Positions 51,154 through 59,450 of a stretch of DNA of 64,000 bases are shown piece after piece. The stretch is from Microvirga sp. (GTDB lineage Bacteria; Pseudomonadota; Alphaproteobacteria; Rhizobiales; Beijerinckiaceae): NCBI RefSeq assembly GCF_014699075.1, contig NZ_JACXAB010000016.1, positions 17,746 to 81,745 on the forward strand, read 5' to 3'. Numbering within the stretch: the stretch's first letter is position 1; each line of letters opens with the position of its first letter. The notes below the pieces were generated by a model that made no database searches, had not been told where the DNA came from, and was given only the letters and a program-made list of their open reading frames with translations. The position numbers and the translations under genes were made by a program.

Positions 51154-52335
51154 ATGGCTCCCATTCCCCGCCTGCGGGACTACACGGGACCCGCGCTTTT
51201 GTCCTACGGCTTCCGGCCGTTCTTCCTCTTCGGCTCGCTGTATGCCGGCCTTGCGATCCTGGCCTGGCTGCCGCTGTTCTACGGCGAGCTGGAGCTGTCG
51301 AGCGCCTTTGCGCCGCGCGACTGGCACATCCACGAGATGCTCTACGGCTACCTGCCAGCCGTCATCACAGGTTTCCTGCTGACAGCGGTCCCGAACTGGA
51401 CCGGGCGCATGCCGCTCCAGGGCAGGCCGCTGCTCGTCCTCGTCCTGGCCTGGGCTGCCGGGCGTGTCGCCGTCACCACGTCCGCCTGGATCGGCTGGGA
51501 AGCGGCGGCTGTCATCGACAACGCCTTCCTAGTCCTTGTCGCGGCCGCGATGGCGCGCGAGATCATCAAAGGCAGGAACTGGCGCAACCTCAAGGTGCTG
51601 ATCGCCCTAGGGGTGCTGACGGTCGGCAACATCGTGTTTCACGTCGAGGCCCATGTCCTCGGCGGCGCCGACTACGGCATCCGCTTCGGGATCGCCGCCA
51701 CTATGATGCTGATCATGCTGGTCGGCGGGCGCATCATCCCGAGCTTCACCCGCAACTGGCTCGTTCGGGAGAACCCCGGTCGCCTGCCGGCCTCGTTCGG
51801 ACGCTTCGACGTGGTTTCCATGATTGCCGCCGGCGTGGCCCTGGTGATGTGGATGGCCATACCCGATTGGAGCGTGACCGGAGCAGCCCTGATCGCCGCT
51901 GGCGCGCTCCAGGCTGTTCGGCTGGCGCGCTGGGCCGGAGTGCGCACCTGGCGCGACCGCCTGGTCCTCATCCTGCACGTCGCTTACGCGTTCGTGCCGC
52001 TCGGGTTCATCCTCGTCGGCCTGGCGGCCCTCGGGCTGCTGCCTGCAAGCGCCGGCATCCATGCCTGGACGGGAGGCGCCATGGGCGTCATGACCTTGGC
52101 GGTGATGTCCAGGGCGAGCCTCGGCCACACGGGGAGGGCGATGGAGGCGACGGCGGTCATGCAGGGGATTTACCTGTTGCTGGTCGCGGCCGCCCTCGCG
52201 CGGGTCTGCGCCGCGATCCACCCGGCGTGGAGCGGCACGCTGCTGCACCTGGCGGGAGGCGCATGGGCGGCAGCCTTTGTCGGCTTCGCCCTGGCCTACT
52301 GGGCCGTGTTCACCCGCCCGCGGCTGACGGCCTGA
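51154..52335 (+). CDS. nnrS: NnrS family protein
   Basis: The 393-residue polytopic protein has about twelve helices. It begins with the NnrS signature L-S-Y-G-F-R-P-F-F-L-F-G-S and has W-H-I-H-E-M-L-Y-G-Y in the first third and G-G-R-I-I-P-S-F-T-R-N-W in the middle. NnrS is a haem- and copper-containing membrane protein protecting against nitrosative stress and is typically NnrR-controlled. AAGGAGAT precedes the ATG at 51154. It lies 108 bases after pseudoazurin and may share its promoter. Confidence 0.93.
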   Translation: MAPIPRLRDYTGPALLSYGFRPFFLFGSLYAGLAILAWLPLFYGELELSSAFAPRDWHIHEMLYGYLPAVITGFLLTAVPNWTGRMPLQGRPLLVLVLAWAAGRVAVTTSAWIGWEAAAVIDNAFLVLVAAAMAREIIKGRNWRNLKVLIALGVLTVGNIVFHVEAHVLGGADYGIRFGIAATMMLIMLVGGRIIPSFTRNWLVRENPGRLPASFGRFDVVSMIAAGVALVMWMAIPDWSVTGAALIAAGALQAVRLARWAGVRTWRDRLVLILHVAYAFVPLGFILVGLAALGLLPASAGIHAWTGGAMGVMTLAVMSRASLGHTGRAMEATAVMQGIYLLLVAAALARVCAAIHPAWSGTLLHLAGGAWAAAFVGFALAYWAVFTRPRLTA

Positions 52336-52410
52336 TGCTACGGAAAGCGTATCCGACTTGCGCTGGATCAATGTTCAGCCCCGCGGCCTCCGGCATTCTC
52401 GACCGGAAGC

Positions 52411-52818
52411 ATGGAGGCGATCATGGGTTTGGCAGCGACAATCCGGCAATGGCAGTCGAGCTGGGCGCGGGCGCACGAGTTCGATGACCTCGGTCCGGAG
52501 CAACGACAGGCGCTCGCTCGCGACATCGGGGTTCCGGAGGACGTGGTGGTCCGCCTGGTGGCGCGTGGGCCGCAGGCGGGCGCGGAGCTGCCGCGGCTGA
52601 TGCAGGCGCTCTCCCTCAATCCCGAAAGGATCAGGCACGAACGGGCCGCGCTCGTGCGCGACATGAGCGTGACCTGCTCGGAATGTGGGGTCGCTGCCCG
52701 TTGTCGGCGGGATCTCGACCGCGGTCAGGCTTCCCTGACCTACCGCGGGTACTGCCCCAACGCGGAGACGCTGCGCGAGCTGCGCGGCGAACGGCCTGCC
52801 GATCTCAGCTTTTCCTGA
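52411..52818 (+). CDS. DUF6455 family protein
   Basis: This 135-residue protein has an N-terminal helical part (E-F-D-D-L-G-P-E-Q-R-Q-A-L-A-R-D-I-G-V) and a C-terminal Cys motif (V-T-C-S-E-C-G-V-A-A-R-C-R-R-D-L and G-Y-C-P-N-A) that could bind zinc or iron. This is the DUF6455 pattern. These proteins are common near denitrification or low-oxygen genes in this order of bacteria. No function is established. It follows nnrS on the same strand. Confidence 0.8.
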   Translation: MEAIMGLAATIRQWQSSWARAHEFDDLGPEQRQALARDIGVPEDVVVRLVARGPQAGAELPRLMQALSLNPERIRHERAALVRDMSVTCSECGVAARCRRDLDRGQASLTYRGYCPNAETLRELRGERPADLSFS

Positions 52819-52977
52819 GGCCGGGCCACCTGCCACATGGGATGATGCCGGAAAGGTCCCCGCCCCGTGACACCTGGGCAGGGGCTTTCCTGAACCGATG
52901 CCAGCGGCTCGTCGGCCGAAACCATCCAGCCGCAACGACGGTTCTTCAGCCGACGGGCGATCAGTCCATGGATGGCC

Positions 52978-53229
52978 ATGCCACGCTTTTTCTTTCATGT
53001 CCGGTGCCGCGGCGAGACCCTGAGCTGCGACGATCTGGGCCTCGACTTCCCCGATGTGGTGACGGCTCACAACGAGGCACTGGGCGCCGCCAGGGGCCTC
53101 AATGGCGTATTCGTCACCTGGGGTCGAAACCCTCACGATTGTACCCTTGAGGTCGAGAACGCCGCAGGCGAGCTAGTCTTCAACGTCTCGTTTGCCGCGA
53201 TCTTCAATGGGGACGCCAAACCCGCTTGA
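52978..53229 (+). CDS. DUF6894 family protein
   Basis: The 83-residue protein starts M-P-R-F-F-F-H-V-R; an ATG two codons earlier at 52972 is equally possible. F-F-H-V followed by D-D-L-G-L-D-F-P-D and a C-terminal beta-rich half is the DUF6894 pattern, a small protein family abundant in Methylobacteriaceae and Bradyrhizobiaceae. Function is unknown. Confidence 0.8.
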   Translation: MPRFFFHVRCRGETLSCDDLGLDFPDVVTAHNEALGAARGLNGVFVTWGRNPHDCTLEVENAAGELVFNVSFAAIFNGDAKPA

Positions 53230-53524
53230 ACCGCTTGCATTCCAGGGCCTTCCTGTCGGCGGGATTCCCAAAGGGCTTGGCCGGTGCCCGCCTCCCGGGA
53301 GGCTTCGACCGAGGAACCCCTTGCCGGACAACGTGCGACGCCGCGATCACACGACAGCCTCCCGACAGGTGCACGTCGATCTGGAATTTCGAGCCGGGAG
53401 AGCGCATCCTGCGGGCAATGGAGCCGCCGTCCCGCGGGACACGGCGACTGCCTATGCCTTCGTCCAATGTGTCCCGTATGGGGGTGCACGTCCGTGCCGC
53501 GGCACGGTACATGGTGGAGGCTGC

Positions 53525-54121
53525 ATGATGAAACGCACGCTGATCGCGGGATCCATCCCAACCCTGCTCGTCCTGACCTCGCTGGCGCTGGCGCAGCAGT
53601 CGTCCTTCTTCGTCAAGCCGCTGGCCGAGCGGAAGGTGACGGAGCTGCTGGGCGGCGACCTGTTCTGGCATCTCGCCACGTTCGACACGAAGGATCAGGC
53701 ACATCAGGCCGCCGGTCCCTATGGCCTGGTGGCGGAGTACGAGGGCAAGGTCTGGCTGTTCAGGCTCGCCCAGGCGGGCGAGGACGCCAAAGGCGGCACG
53801 AAGGTCGCCGAGATCGGACCGGTCCCCCGCATCCCGGCCAAGGAGTATCTCCTGCGCGTCAACGAGGCCGGCGGTCCGCAGGGCAGCGCCACCGCCGCGC
53901 ACACGCATCCCGGCTCGGAGGCTTTCTACGTGCTCAGGGGAGAGCTGTCCCAGAAGACTCCGCACGGCATCACCCGCCTCGCGGCTGGCCAGAGCATGGT
54001 CGGGCACGGTGGCGACACGCCGATGGCGGTGTCGAACAGCGGCTCCGGGGACCTGCGCGAGTTCGCGCTGTTCATCGTCGATGCCGGCAGGCCGTTCTCG
54101 TCGCCGGCCCAGCTCGACTGA
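53525..54121 (+). CDS. Exported cupin-domain protein
   Basis: The 198-residue protein has a signal peptide (1 to about 22, ends S-L-A-L-A) and a cupin barrel in its C-terminal half. The metal-binding motif is H-T-H-P-G-S-E-A-F-Y-V-L-R-G-E and a second motif is G-H-G-G-D-T-P-M. The two His and the Glu fit a mononuclear metal site. The role in the periplasm is unknown. GGAGG lies upstream of the ATG at 53525. Confidence 0.8.
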   Translation: MMKRTLIAGSIPTLLVLTSLALAQQSSFFVKPLAERKVTELLGGDLFWHLATFDTKDQAHQAAGPYGLVAEYEGKVWLFRLAQAGEDAKGGTKVAEIGPVPRIPAKEYLLRVNEAGGPQGSATAAHTHPGSEAFYVLRGELSQKTPHGITRLAAGQSMVGHGGDTPMAVSNSGSGDLREFALFIVDAGRPFSSPAQLD

Positions 54122-54300
54122 CAGGAGCAAGCACCGCGGCGCCGGTCCAAGCCTGGCATCTCCGGGCGGGCCGACGATCGTCCGGAAGCATGAGCGGCGA
54201 AATGACGGCGCCGGATCTGGACATGCTCATGGCTGCAAAGAGCGTACGGCGAAAGCTTATCGGAACGGGGCGCATGATCCTCTCCCACACGAGGTCCTGG

Positions 54301-54492
54301 CTATCGAGATCCGGCAAGTGGCTGCTCGGCAAGAACGACCACGGGTGCGAACGAAACCCAGTCCGCGACATCGAAGACGACCTCAAACGCCGCAATGTGA
54401 CGAGCCGCGAATGCGATGGCCTCCTCTAGGCGCTTGGCTGGGATCGCGGTTCCCAGCGTGCAGTGGGGAATCCAGGCACCAGGCCGATAGTG
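54301..54492 (-). pseudogene. 2'-5' RNA ligase-like 2H phosphoesterase, C-terminal fragment cut by IS6
   Basis: The minus-strand frame ends at 54301 and encodes about 64 family residues. It holds the second H-x-T-x motif in A-W-I-P-H-C-T-L-G-T, then A-K-R-L-E-E-A-I-A-F-A and V-S-F-A-P-V-V-V-L-A-E-Q-P-L. Similarity stops exactly at the left IS6 end at 54493. The N-terminal half with the first H-x-T motif is missing, so the protein is non-functional. Confidence 0.75.
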
Positions 54493-55317
54493 GGATCCGT
54501 CGCAAATCATTTGTTTCAATGTTGCCGCTACCATGCCCCAGGTCTCACGGGTGGAGGGTGGCGTGTTCAAGGGCAGGCATTTTGATCGATCCGTGATCCT
54601 GCTCTGCGTCCGGTGGTACTTGGCTTACAATCTGAGCTTGCGGAACCTCGAGGAGATGATGGCTGAACGCGGCATCTCAGTCGATCATGCGACCATTCAC
54701 AGATGGGTTGTCAGGTACTCACCCGAACTTCTGAAGCGCTTCAATGCACGCAAGCGAGCCGCCACCGTCAAGTGGCACGTCGATGAAACATACATCAAGG
54801 TCAGAGGTTGCTGGATGTACCTATACCGGGCGATCGACAGCAACGGCGACACGGTCGAGTTCTGGTTCAGTGAGCGGCGCAATCTCACTGCCGCCAAACG
54901 GTTCCTGCGCAAGGCACTCAAACGCCATGGCCGGCCCGAGCGGATCGTCATCGACGGCAGCCAGACCAATCGCGAAGCCATCCTGTCGTGTGATGCCGAG
55001 AGCCGGCTGCAGGACCGTTCAAGAGGCAGGCTTGAGCCGATCAGGATCCGGCAGAGTCAATACCTCAATAACCGCATTGAGCAGGATCACCGTGCCATCA
55101 AACGCCGCGTTTGTCCGATGCTCGGGTTCAAATCCGCTGACAGTGCCCGCGTGATCTTGGGTGGCATCGAGTTGATCCATATGCTGCGTAAACAGCAGGC
55201 GAATTATGCCTGCAATCAGCAGCTGTCGCTCGCGGAGCAGTTTCACCTGCTCGCTACATAAGGGCTGTACGGTGCATCTTCTGCTTTCTTGCCCCTGTTC
55301 CGGCTTTGCGACAGAGC
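54493..55317 (+). mobile_element. IS6-family insertion sequence
   Basis: The element is 825 bases, the usual IS6 size. The left end GGATCCGTCGCAAA (54493-54506) and right end TTTGCGACAGAGCC (55304-55317) match as inverted repeats in 12 of 14 positions. It encodes one transposase. The flanking 8 bases (CGATAGTG left, CGTCAAGG right) are not duplicated. Together with the two truncated neighbours, this indicates an IS-mediated deletion or recombination rather than simple insertion. Confidence 0.85.
54533..55261 (+). CDS. IS6-family transposase
   Basis: The protein has 242 residues. The F-K-G-R-H-F-D-R-S-V-I-L-L-C-V-R-W-Y N-terminus and the helix-turn-helix region (S-V-D-H-A-T-I-H-R-W-V) are standard. 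The DDE catalytic residues are seen in V-D-E-T-Y-I-K-V, I-V-I-D-G-S-Q-T-N and N-R-I-E-Q-D-H-R. The gene looks intact. Confidence 0.93.
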   Translation: MPQVSRVEGGVFKGRHFDRSVILLCVRWYLAYNLSLRNLEEMMAERGISVDHATIHRWVVRYSPELLKRFNARKRAATVKWHVDETYIKVRGCWMYLYRAIDSNGDTVEFWFSERRNLTAAKRFLRKALKRHGRPERIVIDGSQTNREAILSCDAESRLQDRSRGRLEPIRIRQSQYLNNRIEQDHRAIKRRVCPMLGFKSADSARVILGGIELIHMLRKQQANYACNQQLSLAEQFHLLAT

Positions 55318-56006
55318 CCGTCAAGGGGGTGACCGGCATGGGCCTGCCCACCGTAGCCATGGGATTGCTGGGAGCGTTCATGTCACCCGTCGCGGCCGCG
55401 GGATTTTTGATCGTGCCGTCCTTCGTCACCAATGTCTGGCAGCTGGCCTCCGGCCCGAGTCTTACTGCACTGGTCAGCAGGTTATGGCTCATGATGCTGG
55501 GGATTGTGCTCGGCACCGTAGGCAGTGCATCAATTCTGGCTGGCGGGGATGCTCAATGGACCACGGCCGGGCTCGGTGCCGCCCTCGTGATCTATGCCGT
55601 CTTCACGCTGCTGGCCCGGCAACTGTCTGTGCCTGTTGAGGTGGAGAAGTGGCTGTCGCCTCTGATCGGCTTGACAACGGGCATGGTCACAGGCGGTACC
55701 GGCGTGTTTGTCATCCCTGCTGTTCCTTATCTTCAGGCTCTCGGACTGAGCAAAGACGACCTGATCCAGGGACTGGGGCTTTCCTTTACGGTCTCGACGA
55801 TTGCCCTTGCGGCTGGGCTGGCGTGGCGCGGAGCATTGCAGGTCGACGGTTTGGCCATGTCCTCCCTCGCCATTGCACCCGCCCTGCTTGGGATGTGGCT
55901 GGGACAGGCGATCCGGATGAGGGTAAGCCCCATCGCGTTTCGGCGTTGGTTTCTGACTGGCCTGGTGCTGCTCGGGATTGAGCTTATCCTGCGGTCGGTT
56001 CTCTAG
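55318..56006 (+). pseudogene. TauE/SafE-family exporter, 5'-truncated by IS6
   Basis: Family sequence begins immediately at the IS6 right end with V-K-G-V-T-G-M-G-L-P-T-V-A-M-G, the first TauE/SafE transmembrane signature, and runs through about seven helices to the stop at 56006. The 15 to 25 residues before this motif, including the native start, are lost. The frame remains open upstream into IS DNA, so a fusion product from 55206 is possible. Family members export sulfite, sulfoacetate or related anions. A sulfite dehydrogenase pair lies 1.5 kb downstream. Confidence 0.8.
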
Positions 56007-56583
56007 CGGGCGGGCGCTCCTGAAATCTCGGGGCGATCTGCCCTTCCGCCATTTCCTGAGCGGTGTGTCTGATGGCCTGGCCGACGTTAGACGCAGATGC
56101 ACGTGCGGCTCGTCCAAACCCGTCATGGGGCACCTCGGGCGTCCGCTCCGGCTCAATTCCATTGGCAGGGGCCACGCCAACACCATGCGCATAAACCATC
56201 CGGCCGCCAAGATAGCCCGAGTACGTGACCAAGGCGGCGCCGGCGAGACCCGCAAGCAGGTATCCAGCGCTTGGCCGCCGACTGCGCGAACGGACCGCTG
56301 CCAAACCCACCGACAGCGCCAGCAGGCCGATGTTGAGGGTGCGGTGGGTAACCAGAATATCATGCGAGACATCGCTGGTCTTGACCGCCTCTTGCGCGGC
56401 AAAGCCTGCAATCCCCGTTGCGGCGACGCTTGCGGCGGCCACCGGCATCAGCTGGCGTCCCATGTCCATCAGCGAGTCATTGTTGGTGAGCCGGCCAATG
56501 AGGTCGGCTGCCACGGCGGTGGGCAGCAGAGCCACCGGGAAGTGGGCAAGCGCGGGATGGACTTCATGAACACGCATCGGCAT
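55984..56583 (-). CDS. DUF2231 family membrane protein
   Basis: The protein has 199 residues from the ATG at 56583 (GAGG seven bases before). It opens V-H-E-V-H-P-A-L-A-H-F-P-V-A-L-L-P, the conserved His-rich DUF2231 N-terminus, and has about four helices, G-Y-L-G-G-R-M-V-Y-A-H-G-V-G-V near 145 and a polar C-terminal tail. Members sit near cytochrome genes and may bind haem, but this is unproven. It overlaps the 3' end of the TauE relic convergently by 23 bases. Confidence 0.8.
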   Translation of the reverse strand: MPMRVHEVHPALAHFPVALLPTAVAADLIGRLTNNDSLMDMGRQLMPVAAASVAATGIAGFAAQEAVKTSDVSHDILVTHRTLNIGLLALSVGLAAVRSRSRRPSAGYLLAGLAGAALVTYSGYLGGRMVYAHGVGVAPANGIEPERTPEVPHDGFGRAARASASNVGQAIRHTAQEMAEGQIAPRFQERPPAREPTAG

Positions 56584-56999
56584 CGCAAACCTCACAGTCA
56601 GTGGGACCGCACCTCCCGCGAGAGGATCATGATCCGTGTTTCGCCTCCACTGGCATTCTAATTCCGGACGTGATGTCCTGGATATTCGACGTCGACGGTA
56701 CCGCCTCACGACCTGGATGCGGGTTGTATTGACCAGGAACTGCTTGCCCAAGATCTGGCCAAGATCCTGCTTCAATCGTCAATTGCCAGGCTTTGGATTG
56801 GTTCCGATTAGCATGGCGCAGGAGCGGTCACTCTGCTCGTGCTCGGGTCCGAATCCTTGCCGGCTTCTCCCTTTAGAAGATCGAGGCGCTGGGCTACAGG
56901 TGGGCCTCTATCACAGCTGAACTGGGAGGGTGCTTGCGACGGCCGTGGGGCATTCGTTCAGATCTTGCTTCAGCAACGATCGCATGATCAGGGAGTATC
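56584..56999. other. Intergenic, no supported gene
   Basis: This 416-base region precedes the aminotransferase relic. I find no domain-bearing frame, repeat or hairpin in it. Confidence 0.4.
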
Positions 57000-57377
57000 G
57001 GCATTGCGGTCGGCAACAAGCGTCTCCTGGCGGCTTTGGCCCGGGTGAAGTCCTATCTCGATTACGGCGCCTTCACGGAGGCCTCGGTGGCGGCCACTGC
57101 TGCCCTGAACGGGCCGGATGAGTGCATCCGCGCGATGCGCGCCGGCTACAAGCGGTGCCCCGACGTGGCGGTCGCGCCCGGCATCGGCTTCGGCGAGCAC
57201 GGCGACGACTATGTGCGCATCGCCCTTGTGGAAAACGAGCAGCGCATCCGCCAGGCCGCCCGCAACATCCGCAAGTTCTTCGACACGGCGGACCGGTCGC
57301 TCCACAACGAGGCGCCAATGGCGCGAACAGGTTACGATAATCCCATTGATACCCGGCCCATTCCAGCCAATACTTAG
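57000..57377 (+). pseudogene. AlaC-like aminotransferase, C-terminal relic with internal deletion
   Basis: The frame reads G-I-A-V-G-N-K-R-L-L-A-A-L-A-R-V-K-S-Y-L, then a family-like segment to M-R-A-G-Y-K-R. It jumps directly to D-V-A-V-A-P-G-I-G-F-G-E-H-G-D-D-Y-V-R, the last strand-helix region of AlaC/LL-DAP aminotransferases. About 55 to 60 residues normally found between these blocks are missing. No N-terminal half is present. It may be from the same ancestral gene as the fragment at 32770-33348, or from a second copy. Confidence 0.75.
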
Positions 57378-57505
57378 CAGGACGCGTAAAGATCGGAATT
57401 GCAGAAGCTGACCCCTTCACCTTGCAGGCGGATACGTTCATTCTTCCATGCATTAGTTATGGCAGCGATATGCCAGAGCACGACTGAAACTTGCGGAGGC
57501 ACGCC

Positions 57506-58831
57506 ATGACACAACCGAACAAGCACTTTATTGAGGAATTGCGCGCCGACGAGCGGGGGCGCACAAATGTTAGTCGACGTGCTTTCTTGAGCACCGCCAG
57601 CCTGGCAGGCATCGGAGCAGCAGCGGGGGCCACGATGCCCTTTTCGTCGAATGTGTCAGGCGCACTGATCACACCAGCTCTGGCGCAGGGGGCTCCCACG
57701 TCAGGCGGAGCGGCTCAGCCTTCGGGACCACAGCCCCTCGACTATCCCGGTAAGGACAAAGGCCTCACGGTTCTTGGTGACCGGCCCCTAGTGGCCGAGA
57801 CCCCCGAGCACCTGCTCGACGACGAGACGACGCCGATCTCAAAGTTCTTCATCCGCAATAACGGTCAGATCCCAGAGCCTGCCATCAATCCGGACGCTTG
57901 GAAGCTCACCGTCGACGGCGAGGTCAACAACCGGCTTGAGCTGACGCTGGCCGAGCTGAAGTCCCGCTTTCAGCCCAAGACCTACCGCATGGTGCTCGAA
58001 TGCGGCGGCAACGGCCGCTCCTCCTATCAGCCCCAGGCCCGCGGTAATCAATGGACCAATGGCGGCGCAGGCTGCGCCGAGTGGACCGGCATCCCGCTCG
58101 GCGAGGTGCTCCACGCTGCAGGCCTGAAGGACACAGCGAAGTACACCGCCCATTACGGTGCAGACCCGCACCTCTCAGGTGACACGACGAAGGAGTCGAT
58201 TTCGCGCGGCATGCCTATTGCCAAGGCGATGGAGCCGCACAGCCTGATAGTCTATGCTATGAACGGCGAGTCGTTGCCCAACATCCATGGCGGGCCGCTG
58301 CGGCTGGTAATCCCCGGGTGGCCGGGATCGCTGTCGCACAAGTGGCTGACGCGGATCACGATCCGCGACCGCGAACATGATGGCCAGGGCATGACGGGGA
58401 CCTCCTATCGCGTGCCCAACACGCCCATGGTGCCGGGCGGTAAGGCTGACGAGAAGGACTTCCGTATTCTCGAATCTATGCCGGTGAGAAGCATCATCAC
58501 CGATCCGGCCAACGGCACGCGTCTGCCTGCTGGAACCCGAGAGGTGGCCCTGCGGGGCGCCGCCTGGGCTGGTGATCTCACGGTGTCCCGCGTCGACGTC
58601 TCGACGGATGCCGGTCAGACTTGGACACAGGCGACGCTCGCCCCGACCCGCAACCGCTACGATTGGAATCGGTGGACGGCCACGGTGCAGGTGCCGTCGA
58701 ACGGTTACTTTGAAATCTGGACGCGCGCCACAGACTCGAACGGCAAGATGCAGCCGCCAGTGGCCTACAACTGGAACCCGCAGGGGTATGGCGGGAATGC
58801 CATGCACCGCGTAGCCATATTGGTGGGCTGA
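57506..58831 (+). CDS. Sulfite oxidase-family molybdoenzyme (SorA/SoxC-like sulfite dehydrogenase)
   Basis: The protein has 441 residues from the ATG at 57506, with GGAGG upstream; an ATG at 57491 lacks one. It has a Tat signal with twin arginines in V-S-R-R-A-F-L-S (22 to 29) and a long N-terminal region. The molybdopterin domain carries the Mo-ligating Cys166 in L-E-C-G-G-N-G-R-S and H-G-G-P-L-R-L-V-I-P. A C-terminal dimerisation domain (about 330 to 441) follows. It oxidises sulfite to sulfate in the periplasm. The cytochrome c gene 7 bases downstream is its probable electron acceptor. Confidence 0.92.
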   Translation: MTQPNKHFIEELRADERGRTNVSRRAFLSTASLAGIGAAAGATMPFSSNVSGALITPALAQGAPTSGGAAQPSGPQPLDYPGKDKGLTVLGDRPLVAETPEHLLDDETTPISKFFIRNNGQIPEPAINPDAWKLTVDGEVNNRLELTLAELKSRFQPKTYRMVLECGGNGRSSYQPQARGNQWTNGGAGCAEWTGIPLGEVLHAAGLKDTAKYTAHYGADPHLSGDTTKESISRGMPIAKAMEPHSLIVYAMNGESLPNIHGGPLRLVIPGWPGSLSHKWLTRITIRDREHDGQGMTGTSYRVPNTPMVPGGKADEKDFRILESMPVRSIITDPANGTRLPAGTREVALRGAAWAGDLTVSRVDVSTDAGQTWTQATLAPTRNRYDWNRWTATVQVPSNGYFEIWTRATDSNGKMQPPVAYNWNPQGYGGNAMHRVAILVG

Positions 58832-58838
58832 GACTGCG

Positions 58839-59210
58839 ATGAGGCATGCAACACGTTGGCTGTTGGCGTTCTCTTTGGGCGCGTCAATCGCTACTGCGCA
58901 GGTGCAGGCTCAAGGGGCAGCGCCGGCGTTCACGCCGAAGGACGAACAGATTGAGGCCCTGCCGGATGGACCTGGACGGGACGAGACGTTCGGCATGTGC
59001 ACGGCCTGCCACGCCTACAGGCTGGTGTCGAACCAGGGTATGACCCGTGACAGATGGGATGAGACGCTGACCTGGATGACAGAGCGGCACGGCATGCCCG
59101 ACATCCAGGGTGCTGACCGCGACTTAATCCTCGATTATCTGGCGACCCATCACCCGCCGAAGGCACCGGCACGGGCTGGCGGGTTCAGGAACCCGTTTGC
59201 GCCGCAGTAG
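58839..59210 (+). CDS. Cytochrome c subunit of sulfite dehydrogenase (SorB-like)
   Basis: This 123-residue exported protein has a signal peptide (1 to about 25) and a single haem motif C54-T-A-C57-H58. A distal Met could be supplied by W-M-T-E-R-H-G-M. Size and position right after the molybdenum subunit match SorB of SorAB. It accepts electrons from the Mo centre and passes them to the respiratory chain. Confidence 0.88.
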   Translation: MRHATRWLLAFSLGASIATAQVQAQGAAPAFTPKDEQIEALPDGPGRDETFGMCTACHAYRLVSNQGMTRDRWDETLTWMTERHGMPDIQGADRDLILDYLATHHPPKAPARAGGFRNPFAPQ

Positions 59211-59450
59211 TTGCCTCATCGCTGGATCTCGATGAATTCTCGTCCCCAAAGCCGATTCTGAAGTGGCCGCAACATCATGCTGCCAAGCGAAAGACGCTAT
59301 ACACTGCGCATTCGCTTGCGCCCCAACGTTCATGCGGCACGACAAGGCCGACAGCCAGCTCTACGCAGGCACAGTGGAGGTCGAGTTCAGGGCCGTGCAC
59401 CTTAAAACTGGCAAGCAGCAGCCGGTTTTGGTCAGAGGGGAGCAGACCTG

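Noticed and set aside
49174..51333. Minus-strand frame of 719 codons
   Set aside because: It covers the Crp/Fnr, pseudoazurin and NnrS genes in the wrong frame or strand and has low-complexity composition with no domain.
53290..53303. Perfect palindrome GCCTCCCGGGAGGC
   Set aside because: Isolated in GC-rich intergenic DNA, no U-run and no adjacent start; kept out as likely chance.
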